Origin: JASGDN01 sp049841275 | GTDB taxonomy: Bacteria > Chloroflexota > Chloroflexia > Thermomicrobiales > UBA6265 | Direction of reading: 5' to 3' | DNA: 64,000 nucleotides | Assembly: GCA_049841275.1 (NCBI GenBank) | Contig: JASGDN010000009.1 | Location: 6,942 to 70,941, forward strand | Part shown: in pieces, positions 1 through 8,549 of the stretch | Position numbering within the stretch: the first letter of the stretch is position 1 | How the letters are laid out: every line of letters starts with the position of its first letter | The notes under the pieces: generated by a model | What the model was told of the DNA's origin: nothing | The model's database searches: none | Seen by the model: only the letters and a program-made list of their open reading frames with translations | Made by a program: the position numbers and the translations under genes

Positions 1-3
1 CAT
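1..3 (-). other. Start codon of a gene that runs off the left edge
   Basis: The first three bases read ATG on the minus strand. An AGGAGG sequence at 13-18 lies 9 nt upstream, which is a good ribosome binding site. Only the start codon is in the window, so the product cannot be named. The gene lies about 110 nt downstream of the SorC regulator on the same strand, so the two are probably co-transcribed. Confidence 0.45.
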
Positions 4-115
4 GCGGTATGTCCTCCTGGACCGGGCGGCCATGCCCGTCATCCGTAGCGTCGATGCTCCCAAATCGTTCGAGCACGCGGTGAGCGATGGGCAGCGCCTG
101 CCCACCAGACTGTTC

Positions 116-1108
116 CTATGTCCGGGCGTAACTCGCCTCGGACGTCCTGGACCCGTTCTCCGGTCCGTCCAGCACCGCCATGGCCCCGGCATCGTCGATG
201 ACGAGGGTGTGGACGAGCTGGCCAACGAGCGCCGCCCGGATCGCTTCATGACGGGCACTGCCGGTCGTGACGGCGATCACCTCGGAGCTGCGGCGCAGGG
301 TTTCGAGTTCGACGCCAATGACCCGTTCCTGCAATGGCGAGCGACATTCACGACCACGGGCGTCGAAGAAGTGGCCGCAGATCTCGCCCACCGCGCCCGT
401 GGCGCGCAGGGTTTCGAGGTCGGCGATCGAGAGCACGTTGCGATCGGCGAAGACCGAATCGACCAGCGTGCCGATGCCGACGATGGAGATGTCGAGGGTG
501 GGGAGCTTGCTCCAGACCGCGCGAATCTGGCTGTGCGAAAGCAGGAGGTCTCGGCTGCGCGCGTCGTCCATGAAGGCGGGGGCGTTGATTGTGTGGAAGG
601 AGCCATGCAGGCGACGGGCCAGCGTGCGCGCGAGTTCGGAAGCATCGACGCTGCTCGGGGTCGAGCCGATCGTGCCCATGAGCTGGACGACCTCCGGAGC
701 GGAATCGGTTCGCTGCGGCTGGGGATCGATGAAATGGATCATCTGGCCGATGGTGCGGCCGCCAGCGACCCCGATGGAGCGTGCGTCGCCAAGCCAGGCC
801 GCCACGATGTTCGCGGCGAAGTAGCCCACGGCGCGCCGGGCGTTGCCCGGTTGCCCATCCAGGCTGCGCACGACGACGGCGCGCTTCAAGCCGAAGCGAT
901 CGATGAGCGCCCGTTCGAGGTGCGTATCGCGCGGATCGTAGTCGTCCACCGAGATCCGCACGACGCCGCGCTCCCTGGCTGTCGTGAGCAGCCGGGAGAC
1001 GGTGGAACGCGAGACACCGAAGATGCTGGCGATCTCGCTTTGTCCCAGCCCATCGAGATAGTACATCCGGGCAACGGATGCGAGCATGGCGCGGTTCGAC
1101 TCGGCCAC
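116..1108 (-). CDS. SorC/DeoR-family sugar-binding transcriptional regulator
   Basis: This 330-aa protein has the SorC layout: an N-terminal helix-turn-helix at about residues 20-50 (GQSEIASIFGVSRSTVSRLL), then a large effector domain of the sugar-phosphate type. SorC regulators usually respond to a phosphorylated sugar or polyol and control an adjacent catabolic operon. The GTG start at 1108 has GGGAG 9 nt upstream. The gene is divergent from the GDPD-kinase pair, and a perfect palindrome in the shared promoter region (1229-1242) recurs near the other metabolic genes up to 6.2 kb. EryD, the erythritol regulator, is a known member of this family, but the effector here cannot be read from sequence. 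Confidence 0.88.
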   Translation of the reverse strand: MAESNRAMLASVARMYYLDGLGQSEIASIFGVSRSTVSRLLTTARERGVVRISVDDYDPRDTHLERALIDRFGLKRAVVVRSLDGQPGNARRAVGYFAANIVAAWLGDARSIGVAGGRTIGQMIHFIDPQPQRTDSAPEVVQLMGTIGSTPSSVDASELARTLARRLHGSFHTINAPAFMDDARSRDLLLSHSQIRAVWSKLPTLDISIVGIGTLVDSVFADRNVLSIADLETLRATGAVGEICGHFFDARGRECRSPLQERVIGVELETLRRSSEVIAVTTGSARHEAIRAALVGQLVHTLVIDDAGAMAVLDGPENGSRTSEASYART

Positions 1109-1228
1109 TGGACAGGACTCCCTCGCCGGGTGTGGCCACCTGGCGGCCTTCTCCGGCGTGTTGCGGACGACGTTGCGTCCCTAACGCTACGAAGCTGCCC
1201 GAGACGCGTCAATCGAGAAACGGGTGTT

Positions 1229-1242
1229 TGCACATGTGTGCA
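1229..1242. promoter_or_regulatory. Putative SorC operator, copy 1
   Basis: TGCACATGTGTGCA is a perfect 14-bp palindrome between the divergent SorC regulator and the GDPD-kinase operon. Near-identical sites occur at 5938-5951 and 6154-6167. Assigning it to the SorC protein is inference from location and recurrence. Confidence 0.55.
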
Positions 1243-1378
1243 GTGACAAGTGTGCGTCATCTTGTCGCGTGGATGGGTAAAATCGGGATTAAATTCTGGG
1301 CAGGTTGAACGGATTCCGAGTCCTTGCGCGGCGCATGCGCTGGATCGCCCTCCGAGGGGCATGGACGAAAGGGTTTCG

Positions 1379-2134
1379 ATGGGATTTCGGCTGATCGGGC
1401 ATCGTGGAGCGCGCAACGAGGCTCCGGAGAACACGCTTGCCGGGTTCACGCATGCGCGTGAGCTTGGGCTCGATGCGATCGAGCTGGACTTGCGGCAGAC
1501 GAAGGACGGGCAGGTCGTCATCATTCACGATGCCACCGTCGATCGCACCACCGACGGAGCGGGCGCAGTGGCCGACCTCACACTGGCCGAGATTCGCGCG
1601 CTCGATGCGCGTTCGGTGCATGCGGACTGGCCGGAGCGGGTGGCGATTCCCACACTGGATGAGCTGCTGGACTGGGCCGGGAACGGGATGTTCCTTCAGA
1701 TCGAGATCAAGTCGGAGCCGCTGGAACGCATGGGTGCGACCATCGACGAGGCCGTGCGGCAGGTGGAACGCCGGGGGATGGACGGCTGCGTGCGCTTTAC
1801 GTCGTTCGATGTCGATGCGGTCACCTGGCTGCGCGACCGGTATCCGGCGTGGCCGCGCTCCTATGTCGGCGGCTTTCACGAGCCGGAGGATCTGGAGACG
1901 GCGCTCTGCCTGGGGTGCGACCAGATCGATGTCTCGCTGCAACATGGACGGCGAGAGGTGGTCGCTGAGGCGCACGAACGTGGTTTACGAGTCATCGGCT
2001 GGCAGTGCAACACGGCGGACCACGTCGCCGATGCGCTCGCCTGGGGCGTGGACGGGGCCACGTCCGATGCGCCGCAGGCGGTGCTGCCCCTGCTGCGTGC
2101 TGCCGGGGTGCTGACGGAAAAGGAGGCGGTGTGA
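1379..2134 (+). CDS. Glycerophosphodiester phosphodiesterase (GDPD family), copy 1
   Basis: This 251-aa enzyme would hydrolyse a glycerophosphodiester to a glycerol phosphate and an alcohol. The family signature is complete: HRGA and PENT at the N-terminus supply the catalytic His, ELDLRQTKDG gives the E-x-D metal ligands, IHDATVDRTT the second His, and IEIKSE the later acidic residue. No signal peptide is seen, so it is probably cytoplasmic. The start at 1379 has a GAAAGG-type SD and aligns with the start of the paralogue at 7129; ATG at 1361 is an alternative. Its stop overlaps the start of the FGGY kinase, so the two are translationally coupled. Confidence 0.9.
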   Translation: MGFRLIGHRGARNEAPENTLAGFTHARELGLDAIELDLRQTKDGQVVIIHDATVDRTTDGAGAVADLTLAEIRALDARSVHADWPERVAIPTLDELLDWAGNGMFLQIEIKSEPLERMGATIDEAVRQVERRGMDGCVRFTSFDVDAVTWLRDRYPAWPRSYVGGFHEPEDLETALCLGCDQIDVSLQHGRREVVAEAHERGLRVIGWQCNTADHVADALAWGVDGATSDAPQAVLPLLRAAGVLTEKEAV

Positions 2135-3654
2135 GCGGCGGATCGCTTCTGCTCGGAATCGACATCGGTACGGCCAGCGCGAAGGGTGTGCTCTGCACGC
2201 CGGAGGGCGAGGTGGTGGCCACGGCGACCATCGCGCACGAGACAAGCTTTCCCCGGCCGGGGTGGGCCGAGCACGATGCGGACACGATCTGGTGGGGCGA
2301 ATTCGCCCAACTCTGCCGCACGCTGCTTTCCGGGCGGTACGGCCCGGATGACGTCGGCGCGGTGGGTGTGAGCGCCATTGGCCCGTGCATGCTGCCCGTG
2401 GATGCGGCGGGGAAGCCGCTGCGCCCTGGGGTGCTCTATGGCATCGACCGGCGGGCGACGGCGGAGATCGACCTGCTGAACGAGCGATGTGGGGCGGATG
2501 CCATCCTCGCACTGGGCGGCACGCAGCTCACGTCGCAGGCGGTCGGGCCGAAGATTCGCTGGCTGCGGGAGCACGAGCCGGAGGTCTTCGCGCGGACGGC
2601 GATGATCCAGTCGTCGCAAGGCTATGTCGTGTTCCGGCTGACGGGAGAACACCGGGTCGACCGTCACACGGCGTCCTACTACACGCCGCTCTTCGACCTG
2701 TCCACGATGTCGTGGTCCGATCGCTTCGCGGACGAGGTGATCGGCCTCGATCGCCTGCCCCCGATCGTCGAGTCCACCGATATCGTCGGCGGGGTGACGG
2801 CTGCCGCCAGCGCGGAGACCGGGTTGCGGGTCGGAACGCCGGTGGTGATGGGCACGATGGACGCTGTCGCCGAGGCCGTGAGCGTCGGGGTTGCGCAGCC
2901 GGGCGAGATGCTGGTGATGTACGGCAGCACGCTCTTCCTGGTGAATGTGGCCGACCGTCCGCATATCGATCCGCGCATCTGGAACACGGCCTATTGCCTG
3001 CCAGGGCGCATCGCGATCACCGGCGGGCTTGCGACATCTGGCTTGCTCACGTCGTGGTTTCGCGACCTCGTGCGCGGCGGCGATCTCTCCGAAGGTGCGG
3101 TCGACTACGCGACGCTGGGCGCTCGGGCGCAGGCGGTTCCGGCCGGATGCGATGGCCTGGTGTGCCTGCCCTACTTCGCCGGAGAGCGGAATCCCCTCCA
3201 CGATCCGGACGTGCGCGGGGTGTTCGCGGGCCTGACCCTGGCGCACACGCAGGGGCATCTCTATCGGGCGTTGCTGGAGAGCGTCGGCTATGGATTCCGC
3301 CACAATCTCGAAGTCCATGCCGAGATCGGCGCCATGCCCCGTCGTGTGCTCGCGGCGGGAGGCGGTGTGCAGAACCGTTCGTGGGTGCAGATGCTCAGCG
3401 ACATTGCCGGGGTGACGCAGGAGATTCCCGAGAAGACGATCGGGGCATCCTACGGCGATGCGTTCCTGGCGGGCCGGGCGATCGGGGTGGCGCCGGAGGC
3501 GATGACGGGGACGTGGGTGCGTGTCGTGGAGACGGTCGAGCCCGATGCAGGCGACCGGTCGGTCTACGACGAGACCTACGCGATCTACCGCTCGCTCTAT
3601 CCGCACATTCGCGACGACCTGCATGCGCTGGGTGCGTTGACGCGCCGGGCGTGA
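2131..3654 (+). CDS. FGGY-family carbohydrate/polyol kinase
   Basis: This 507-aa protein is of typical FGGY length, with the N-terminal phosphate-binding motif GIDIGTASAKG and the C-terminal GGGVQNRSWVQMLSDI region that contacts ATP. The family phosphorylates sugars and polyols such as glycerol, xylulose, ribulose and erythritol; the substrate is not readable from sequence. The GTG start overlaps the GDPD stop (GTGA) and is preceded by AAGGAGG. The context of a SorC regulator, GDPDs, an RpiB-like isomerase and a polyol-phosphate dehydrogenase suggests it activates the alcohol released from a phosphodiester, or glycerol itself. Confidence 0.9.
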   Translation: MSGGSLLLGIDIGTASAKGVLCTPEGEVVATATIAHETSFPRPGWAEHDADTIWWGEFAQLCRTLLSGRYGPDDVGAVGVSAIGPCMLPVDAAGKPLRPGVLYGIDRRATAEIDLLNERCGADAILALGGTQLTSQAVGPKIRWLREHEPEVFARTAMIQSSQGYVVFRLTGEHRVDRHTASYYTPLFDLSTMSWSDRFADEVIGLDRLPPIVESTDIVGGVTAAASAETGLRVGTPVVMGTMDAVAEAVSVGVAQPGEMLVMYGSTLFLVNVADRPHIDPRIWNTAYCLPGRIAITGGLATSGLLTSWFRDLVRGGDLSEGAVDYATLGARAQAVPAGCDGLVCLPYFAGERNPLHDPDVRGVFAGLTLAHTQGHLYRALLESVGYGFRHNLEVHAEIGAMPRRVLAAGGGVQNRSWVQMLSDIAGVTQEIPEKTIGASYGDAFLAGRAIGVAPEAMTGTWVRVVETVEPDAGDRSVYDETYAIYRSLYPHIRDDLHALGALTRRA

Positions 3655-3713
3655 CGATCATTCCCCAGACGGTCGGACCTACAACGAATAGCCATGCACG
3701 GTGGTCCGTTGCC

Positions 3714-3805
3714 TGTAGGGGCGATCCTCGCCGTGGTTGCTGCGGCCGGTGATCGCCCAGCGCGCTGTGATGGAGGTCTGGGCCGACACGCGGTCGGCCC
3801 CTACA
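3714..3805. repeat. Intergenic repeat family 2, copy A
   Basis: This 92-bp element has inverted ends, TGTAGGGGC on the left and GCCCCTACA on the right. Its reverse complement matches 54687-54785 closely, including GCGATCCTCGC and TTGCTGCGGCCGG. A further remnant resembling its right end lies just upstream at about 3670-3686. It occupies the convergent gap between the FGGY kinase and the RpiB-like gene. No coding capacity is seen. Confidence 0.7.
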
Positions 3806-3906
3806 AACGACCGGTGTTCACCGGGAGCGACCGTATCGAATCCGGCTCTATATGGAACCCGCTGTCTGGAGTGCGTCTGTTCTCGTTCCGGAAAGAATGG
3901 TTTCGT

Positions 3907-4404
3907 TCAGGATGCCGCCCGCTGGCGGTGTGTGTCCTCGAGTTCAGTCAGGCGCGCGACCTTCGCGGCAGACGGCGAGGCGTCGTCGAATTCGTAGGAG
4001 AGCCACTCCTTGACGAGGCGCAGCGCCAGTTCCGGGCCGATCACGCGCGCACCAAGCGTGAGGATCTGGCAGTTGTTGGAGAGGATGGAGCGTTCGACCG
4101 AATAGGAATCGTGGGCGACCGTGGCGCGGATGCCCGGGACCTTGTTCGCCGAGATGGCCATGCCGATGCCGGTGCCGCAGATCAGCAATCCGCGCCAGGC
4201 ATCGCCGCCTGCCACGGTCTGGGCGACTGTGACCCCGATATCGGGGTAGGCGGTCCGGTCGGACGCGTCGATCACGCCGAGGTCGAGTACATCGACGAGC
4301 CCGCCCTTCCGCAGGTGATCGGCGATGAGGTTCTTGAGGTCGGCGCCGGCGTTGTCGGCGCCCACGGCGAGGACGCGCAGGGACGTGGTGTCAGATGCTG
4401 GCAT
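3907..4404 (-). CDS. RpiB/LacAB-family sugar-phosphate isomerase
   Basis: This 165-aa protein matches the RpiB fold family, which interconverts aldose and ketose phosphates such as ribose 5-phosphate and ribulose 5-phosphate; related enzymes act on galactose 6-phosphate or erythrose 4-phosphate. Visible features are VGADNAGADLKNLI at the N-terminus, the phosphate-binding CGTGIGMAISANKVPGIRA segment carrying the conserved Cys, and NNCQILTLGARVIG. The C-terminus, with LVKEWLSYEF, is also typical. The start at 4404 is preferred over an ATG 6 nt upstream because CGGGAGA is then correctly spaced. It follows the G1P dehydrogenase-like gene by 66 nt on the same strand, probably as one operon. Confidence 0.88.
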   Translation of the reverse strand: MPASDTTSLRVLAVGADNAGADLKNLIADHLRKGGLVDVLDLGVIDASDRTAYPDIGVTVAQTVAGGDAWRGLLICGTGIGMAISANKVPGIRATVAHDSYSVERSILSNNCQILTLGARVIGPELALRLVKEWLSYEFDDASPSAAKVARLTELEDTHRQRAAS

Positions 4405-4470
4405 GGCCATTCTCCCGAGGCTTCCACGAACGTTCGGAACGATGCAGAACGTGATGCGAGCCGTCACGCC

Positions 4471-5886
4471 CTACGGTGCCCAGTAGCCTCCCGGCGCGAA
4501 GAGGCGCTCCACCAGCTCGTCCAGCAGGCCAAGCTCCAGGGCAAGGTCGTAGACCGTGTAGCGGCGCCGGATCTGCTGTGCGGCGGCATAGCTCGCCTTC
4601 AACTGGGCGCGGGTCAGGCCGATCTCCTCGGGGGTGGTCGGGGCACCGGCGCGGGCGAGCAAGTCGCGGATGGCGTCCGGTCCCGGCAGTTGCTGGCGGA
4701 GACGGGAGGAAAGCGTGGGCCATGCCGCTTGCAGGCGTCCAAGCCGCTCGCGCAACTGATCCGGCGTCAGGAGCTTGGCGAGGCACTCTTCCCGCGCCTT
4801 GGCGATCAGCGCCGGGTGGTTGTGCGTGGCGAGAATGGTGCGTTCCATGCCGGCAGCATCGGGGTAGCGCGCGATGGCGCGTTCGATGTCGATGCCGTCG
4901 AGATCGAGCGCATCCATGAGCTCGGCGTAGAGGGCGGAACTGACGATCGTGCCGAGCCCGACCTTGAATCCGTGGGAAACGACTTCGCCCTCGAATTCGA
5001 GTCCGCGCATTTCCCACAGGTGACTGAATTGGTGCTCGCTGCCCGAGGCGGGACGGGTGTTGCCGGCGACCTGGATCGCGAGGCCGGTGATGACCAACCC
5101 GAGGAAGAGGTGCTCGATGGCGGCCGCGTTGCCGGCGGCGACCTTGTCCGGCTCCCCGATCAGGGCTGGCAGCGGCCCCTGCACGACATTCCAGACCTCG
5201 GGAACGATCGGTTCGACACTGACGGCATCGGCAAGGAGCCAGTCGGCGCCGGCGGTGACCTTGCCGATAAGGTCGCCATATCCGGCGGCGGTCATCCGGG
5301 CCGGAGCCGCGGCCACGATGTCGATGTCGGCGACCACGAGTTCTGGCGCGCGACAGGGGACGGTCTGCTTCACGCCGTCGACGACCAGGGCCGCGCCCGA
5401 GGCGGTGTAGCCATCCATCGAGGCTGCTGTGCCGACGACGGCATAGGGCAAGCCGAGTTCGTGGGCGGCACGCTTGACGAGATCGTTGATCGTGCCGGAC
5501 CCGACCGCCAGCGGCAGTAGGGTCTGCCCGGGGGCCGCGCTTGCGGCGGCCCGGAGCCGATCGGCGATCTCGCCGACGTGATCGTAGGTGGCGCGCAACG
5601 TGGGGTGGCCGGGGAATCGGATCGGCTCGCCCTGGGACAGGCCTGCCTCGTGCAGCGACGCGCTCACGGCGGCTCCGGCGATCGCCCAGGTCGTGTCGTC
5701 CGCCACAATGATCGGAAGCCGGCCGGGAAAGGCGTCGGCCACGATCGGGCCGATGCGCATCAGCATGCCGCGCTCGGCGACAACCCGGCGGGTGGTATCG
5801 GCATCACCGAGCAAACGGTCGACCAGAGCGCGGTCGATCCTCGTCGGCGCGCCGGATGGGGTGGACGCGGACGTCGAAAGGGCCAA
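4471..5886 (-). CDS. sn-glycerol-1-phosphate dehydrogenase-like protein (AraM/EgsA family)
   Basis: This 471-aa protein has the AraM/EgsA architecture of the iron-type alcohol dehydrogenase/dehydroquinate synthase superfamily. An NAD(P)-binding half contains VGSGTINDLVK and TAASMDGYTASGA. A metal-binding half contains DLIGKVTAGADWLLA, SGSEHQFSHLWEM and SHGFKVGLGT. Characterised members interconvert dihydroxyacetone phosphate and glycerol 1-phosphate, the enantiomer used in archaeal lipids; other polyol phosphates are possible. The TTG start at 5886 is chosen because GGGAG lies 7 nt upstream; an ATG at 5904 has no SD. It is upstream of the RpiB-like gene and divergent from the HAD phosphatase. 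Confidence 0.82.
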   Translation of the reverse strand: MALSTSASTPSGAPTRIDRALVDRLLGDADTTRRVVAERGMLMRIGPIVADAFPGRLPIIVADDTTWAIAGAAVSASLHEAGLSQGEPIRFPGHPTLRATYDHVGEIADRLRAAASAAPGQTLLPLAVGSGTINDLVKRAAHELGLPYAVVGTAASMDGYTASGAALVVDGVKQTVPCRAPELVVADIDIVAAAPARMTAAGYGDLIGKVTAGADWLLADAVSVEPIVPEVWNVVQGPLPALIGEPDKVAAGNAAAIEHLFLGLVITGLAIQVAGNTRPASGSEHQFSHLWEMRGLEFEGEVVSHGFKVGLGTIVSSALYAELMDALDLDGIDIERAIARYPDAAGMERTILATHNHPALIAKAREECLAKLLTPDQLRERLGRLQAAWPTLSSRLRQQLPGPDAIRDLLARAGAPTTPEEIGLTRAQLKASYAAAQQIRRRYTVYDLALELGLLDELVERLFAPGGYWAP

Positions 5887-5937
5887 GGTCCTTCTCCCAT
5901 ACATGGGCACGGCAGAAAACGGTCGGCGGCGATTAGG

Positions 5938-5951
5938 TGCACGCATGTGCA
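5938..5951. promoter_or_regulatory. Putative SorC operator, copy 2
   Basis: TGCACGCATGTGCA lies 52 nt upstream of the G1P dehydrogenase-like start. It differs from the perfect palindrome at 1229 only in the centre. The position fits an operator for the minus-strand operon. Confidence 0.5.
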
Positions 5952-6153
5952 TGAACGATAGTGCTCGCCACTGCATGGCTACAGTAGTGAGCGGTTGGCC
6001 GGGCGTCAACGCGCGATCCGCGTTCTGCACATCTGTCCACCGGGAAGGCGGGAGAGCGGGTATCTCAGGCGCCCGCCCGGGTGCGCCGCGACCGGCTGTC
6101 TCCTTCGGGTGAGCTGGTGGCTTCGGATCATCACCGATGATGGTCCCAGTATG

Positions 6154-6167
6154 CGCACGCATGTGCA
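6154..6167. promoter_or_regulatory. Putative SorC operator, copy 3
   Basis: CGCACGCATGTGCA shares 13 of 14 bases with the copy at 5938. It lies 92 nt upstream of the HAD phosphatase start, in the divergent region shared with the G1P dehydrogenase-like gene. Confidence 0.5.
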
Positions 6168-6259
6168 TGGCGCGCGCTGCGCTGTCCGCCGCAATTCGTG
6201 GTTCACTGTGGCCGACGATGGCGATGCGCCTGGTGATCAGCGGGGAGTACGAGGAGCGC

Positions 6260-7117
6260 ATGACCATTCCGATGCGCGAGGGAATGGCCCTCTCGGCGGC
6301 GGTCGGGCAGGAAGAGCTGGCAGCGGGGTATATCTTCGATCTCGACGGTACGATCTATCTGGGGAACGAACTGCTGCCGGGCGCCCTCCATACGGTGCGG
6401 ACCCTGCGAGCCTGTGGACGCCGCGTGCTCTTCCTCTCGAACAACCCGACCAGGGAGATCGATGCTTACGTTCGCAAGCTCAACGGGCTCGGCCTGGAGG
6501 TGACCCCGGACGAGGTGCTCACCACGGTCGAAACCGTCGTGCGCTGGCTCGTGCAGCATCATCCGGAGGCGACGGTGTACCCAATCGCGGAGGAACCGGT
6601 GCAGCGGGCACTTTCCGAGGCGGGAATCCGGATCTCGGACGATCCGGAGCAGATCGACATCGTGATCGCCAGTTACGACCGGGGGTTCGCCTATCGGAAG
6701 CTGCAGATCGCATTCGATGCGATCGCGGTTCACAGGCGGGCGTTCCTGATCGCAACGAATCCGGACCGGTTCTGCCCTTTCCCGGGCGGACGCGGCGAGC
6801 CCGATGCGGCGGCCATCATCGGGGCGATCGAAGGATGTACCGGAATCGCCTGTCGCCAGGTTGTCGGCAAGCCGGACCCGTTCATGCTGGAGGCCGCGTT
6901 GCAACGGCTGAAGCTCCCCGCGTCCGATTGCGTGATGGTTGGCGACCGGCTGTCGACGGATATCCGGATGGCCGTCGATGCGGGAATGGAGTCGGCGCTG
7001 GTGCTGACCGGCGAGACCACGCGCGCCATGCTGGCGGATTCGCCGGTCCAGCCCACGCGCGTGTTGGCGCGGATCGACGAATTGCTGCCCGTGACCTTGC
7101 GCGAGCGTATTGCCTGA
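6260..7117 (+). CDS. HAD-superfamily IIA phosphatase (NagD/PGP-like)
   Basis: This 285-aa protein has the HAD motifs in order: IFDLDGTIYLGNELLPGA (nucleophile and acid Asp), LFLSNNPTR (motif II), GKPDPFML with the motif III Lys, and VMVGDRLSTDI (motif IV). The cap-domain arrangement is of the NagD/4-nitrophenylphosphatase/phosphoglycolate phosphatase type, so small phosphate esters such as glycerol phosphates are likely substrates. The start at 6260 follows GAGGAG, though spacing is short; ATG at 6275 is possible. It is 11 nt upstream of the second GDPD, so the pair is co-transcribed. Confidence 0.88.
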   Translation: MTIPMREGMALSAAVGQEELAAGYIFDLDGTIYLGNELLPGALHTVRTLRACGRRVLFLSNNPTREIDAYVRKLNGLGLEVTPDEVLTTVETVVRWLVQHHPEATVYPIAEEPVQRALSEAGIRISDDPEQIDIVIASYDRGFAYRKLQIAFDAIAVHRRAFLIATNPDRFCPFPGGRGEPDAAAIIGAIEGCTGIACRQVVGKPDPFMLEAALQRLKLPASDCVMVGDRLSTDIRMAVDAGMESALVLTGETTRAMLADSPVQPTRVLARIDELLPVTLRERIA

Positions 7118-7128
7118 AGGAGCCATCT

Positions 7129-7863
7129 ATGCAACTCATCAGCCACCGTGGGGCGCGGTTCGAGGCGCCGGAGAATACGCTGGCGGGGTTCGCCTACGCC
7201 ATCGCACTGGGCGTGGATGCGGTGGAGTTCGATATCCGCCTCAGCCGCGATGGGGATCTGGTCGTGATCCACGATGCGACGGTGGACCGCACGACCATCG
7301 CAACCGGGGAGGTGTCGTCGTTCACGACGGCGGAATTGGCAGCGCTCGACGCGCGGTCCGGTTTCGACAACGTGGCGTTGCCGTGTGGCGTGCCGACCTT
7401 CGACCAGGTGCTCGATGTGCTGGCGCCATCGTCGCTGGGGATGATGATCGAGATCAAGAAGGATGCGCCGGAGCGGGAGGAGCGGATCGTCGCTGGCGTT
7501 CTGGACTGGCTGCGGGTGCGGAACCTGGCGGACCGTGCGACGATCACCTCGTTCGATCCCGTCGCGCTGGAGTTCGTGGCGCGGGATGCGCCGGCGCAGC
7601 GGAGGGGCTACATCGGCGCATGGGACAGCGATGCGTTCCTCGACACGGCGTTGCGGCTCGGCTGCGCGCAGGCTGACATGCACCATGTCGCCGCGAGCGC
7701 CGAGATGGTGCGAAAGGCCCACGCCGCCGGTCTGTCGGTCGTCGGCTGGCCGTGCAATACGCGTGAGGAGTTCGACCTGCTGGCCGGGTGGGGCGTGGAT
7801 GCCATCTGCAGCGACGCGCCGACGCGTATCCTCGGCTATCGGGAGACGGCAGCAAACGGCTGA
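7129..7863 (+). CDS. Glycerophosphodiester phosphodiesterase (GDPD family), copy 2
   Basis: This 244-aa paralogue of the enzyme at 1379 keeps HRGA, PENT, E-x-D in VEFDIRLSRDG, IHDATVDRTT and the acidic residue in MIEIKKD. It lacks a signal peptide and is therefore probably cytoplasmic. AAGGAG lies 6 nt upstream of the ATG. Two GDPDs under one putative regulator, paired with different downstream enzymes (kinase versus phosphatase), suggests different diesters or different fates for the products. Confidence 0.9.
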   Translation: MQLISHRGARFEAPENTLAGFAYAIALGVDAVEFDIRLSRDGDLVVIHDATVDRTTIATGEVSSFTTAELAALDARSGFDNVALPCGVPTFDQVLDVLAPSSLGMMIEIKKDAPEREERIVAGVLDWLRVRNLADRATITSFDPVALEFVARDAPAQRRGYIGAWDSDAFLDTALRLGCAQADMHHVAASAEMVRKAHAAGLSVVGWPCNTREEFDLLAGWGVDAICSDAPTRILGYRETAANG

Positions 7864-7928
7864 CGGCGCGCGGGTTGCGGTGGGAGAGCGTCGATGGTGC
7901 TGGCGATCGTCCCCCGAAAGGATGTGCT

Positions 7929-8432
7929 ATGTCCTCCCCGAATCCCGTCCCCATCCGCGACCAGGTGCTCGCCCTGCTCGATGGCGGCAACGCTCACCTG
8001 TCGCTTGATGGGGCGGTTGCCGATTTTCCTGCCGGATCGATGAACGAGAATCCGCCGAATGTGCCCTATACGCCGTGGCACCTGCTCGAACATATCCGGC
8101 GTACCCAGCGGGACATTCTCGATTTCATGCGTGATCCCGACTACCGGGAGTTGTCGTGGCCGCACGACTACTGGCCCGCTCCTGATGCCACCGCGACCGA
8201 TGCCGACTGGCAGGCGACACTGGACGGCATCCGCGCCGACCTGGCGGCGATCCGGAGCATTGTGGCCGACCCGGCGACCGACCTTGACGGGCTGGTGCTG
8301 AATGCCGGCGGTGATCCGAAATACACGGTGATGCGGCAGGCGCTGCTGGTGGCCGACCACAATGCCTACCATCTCGGCGAGTTCGCCATCCTCCGCCACG
8401 TGATGGGGACCTGGCCATCGGATCATCGGTAG
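7929..8432 (+). CDS. DinB-family putative metalloenzyme
   Basis: This 167-aa protein resembles DinB/YfiT four-helix-bundle proteins, which hold a metal with three His. Candidate ligands are His in TPWHLLEHIRRTQ and the paired His in VADHNAYHLGEF near the C-terminus. The family includes thiol-dependent transferases and many proteins of unknown role. GAAAGGA lies upstream of the ATG. It follows GDPD copy 2 by 65 nt and ends at a strong bidirectional terminator. A function in the glycerophosphodiester pathway is not implied by the sequence. Confidence 0.78.
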   Translation: MSSPNPVPIRDQVLALLDGGNAHLSLDGAVADFPAGSMNENPPNVPYTPWHLLEHIRRTQRDILDFMRDPDYRELSWPHDYWPAPDATATDADWQATLDGIRADLAAIRSIVADPATDLDGLVLNAGGDPKYTVMRQALLVADHNAYHLGEFAILRHVMGTWPSDHR

Positions 8433-8447
8433 CTGATTCATCCGGAG

Positions 8448-8494
8448 CACGAGGAAAGGCCGCCACGGCATCGCGTGGGCGGCCTTTCCTCGTG
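8448..8494. terminator. Bidirectional hairpin terminator
   Basis: A perfect 17-bp stem (8448-8464 with 8478-8494) encloses a 13-nt loop. AAAGG and CCTTT near the centre of the arms give it some character in both directions. It separates the DinB gene from the convergent substrate-binding protein gene. Confidence 0.8.
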
Positions 8495-8549
8495 GTGTTC
8501 TTGCCGTGGAATCCGTGCCGGGTGCCAGATTTCACGATGCCGTGTGGCG

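Noticed and set aside
2..1246. A 414-codon open frame on the plus strand opposite the SorC gene
   Set aside because: It is antisense to a clear SorC regulator and has no domain-like pattern; high-GC DNA commonly leaves such open shadow frames.
3694..5520. A 608-codon plus-strand frame over the RpiB and G1P dehydrogenase genes
   Set aside because: Both real genes have conserved motifs and SD sites on the minus strand; this frame shows none.
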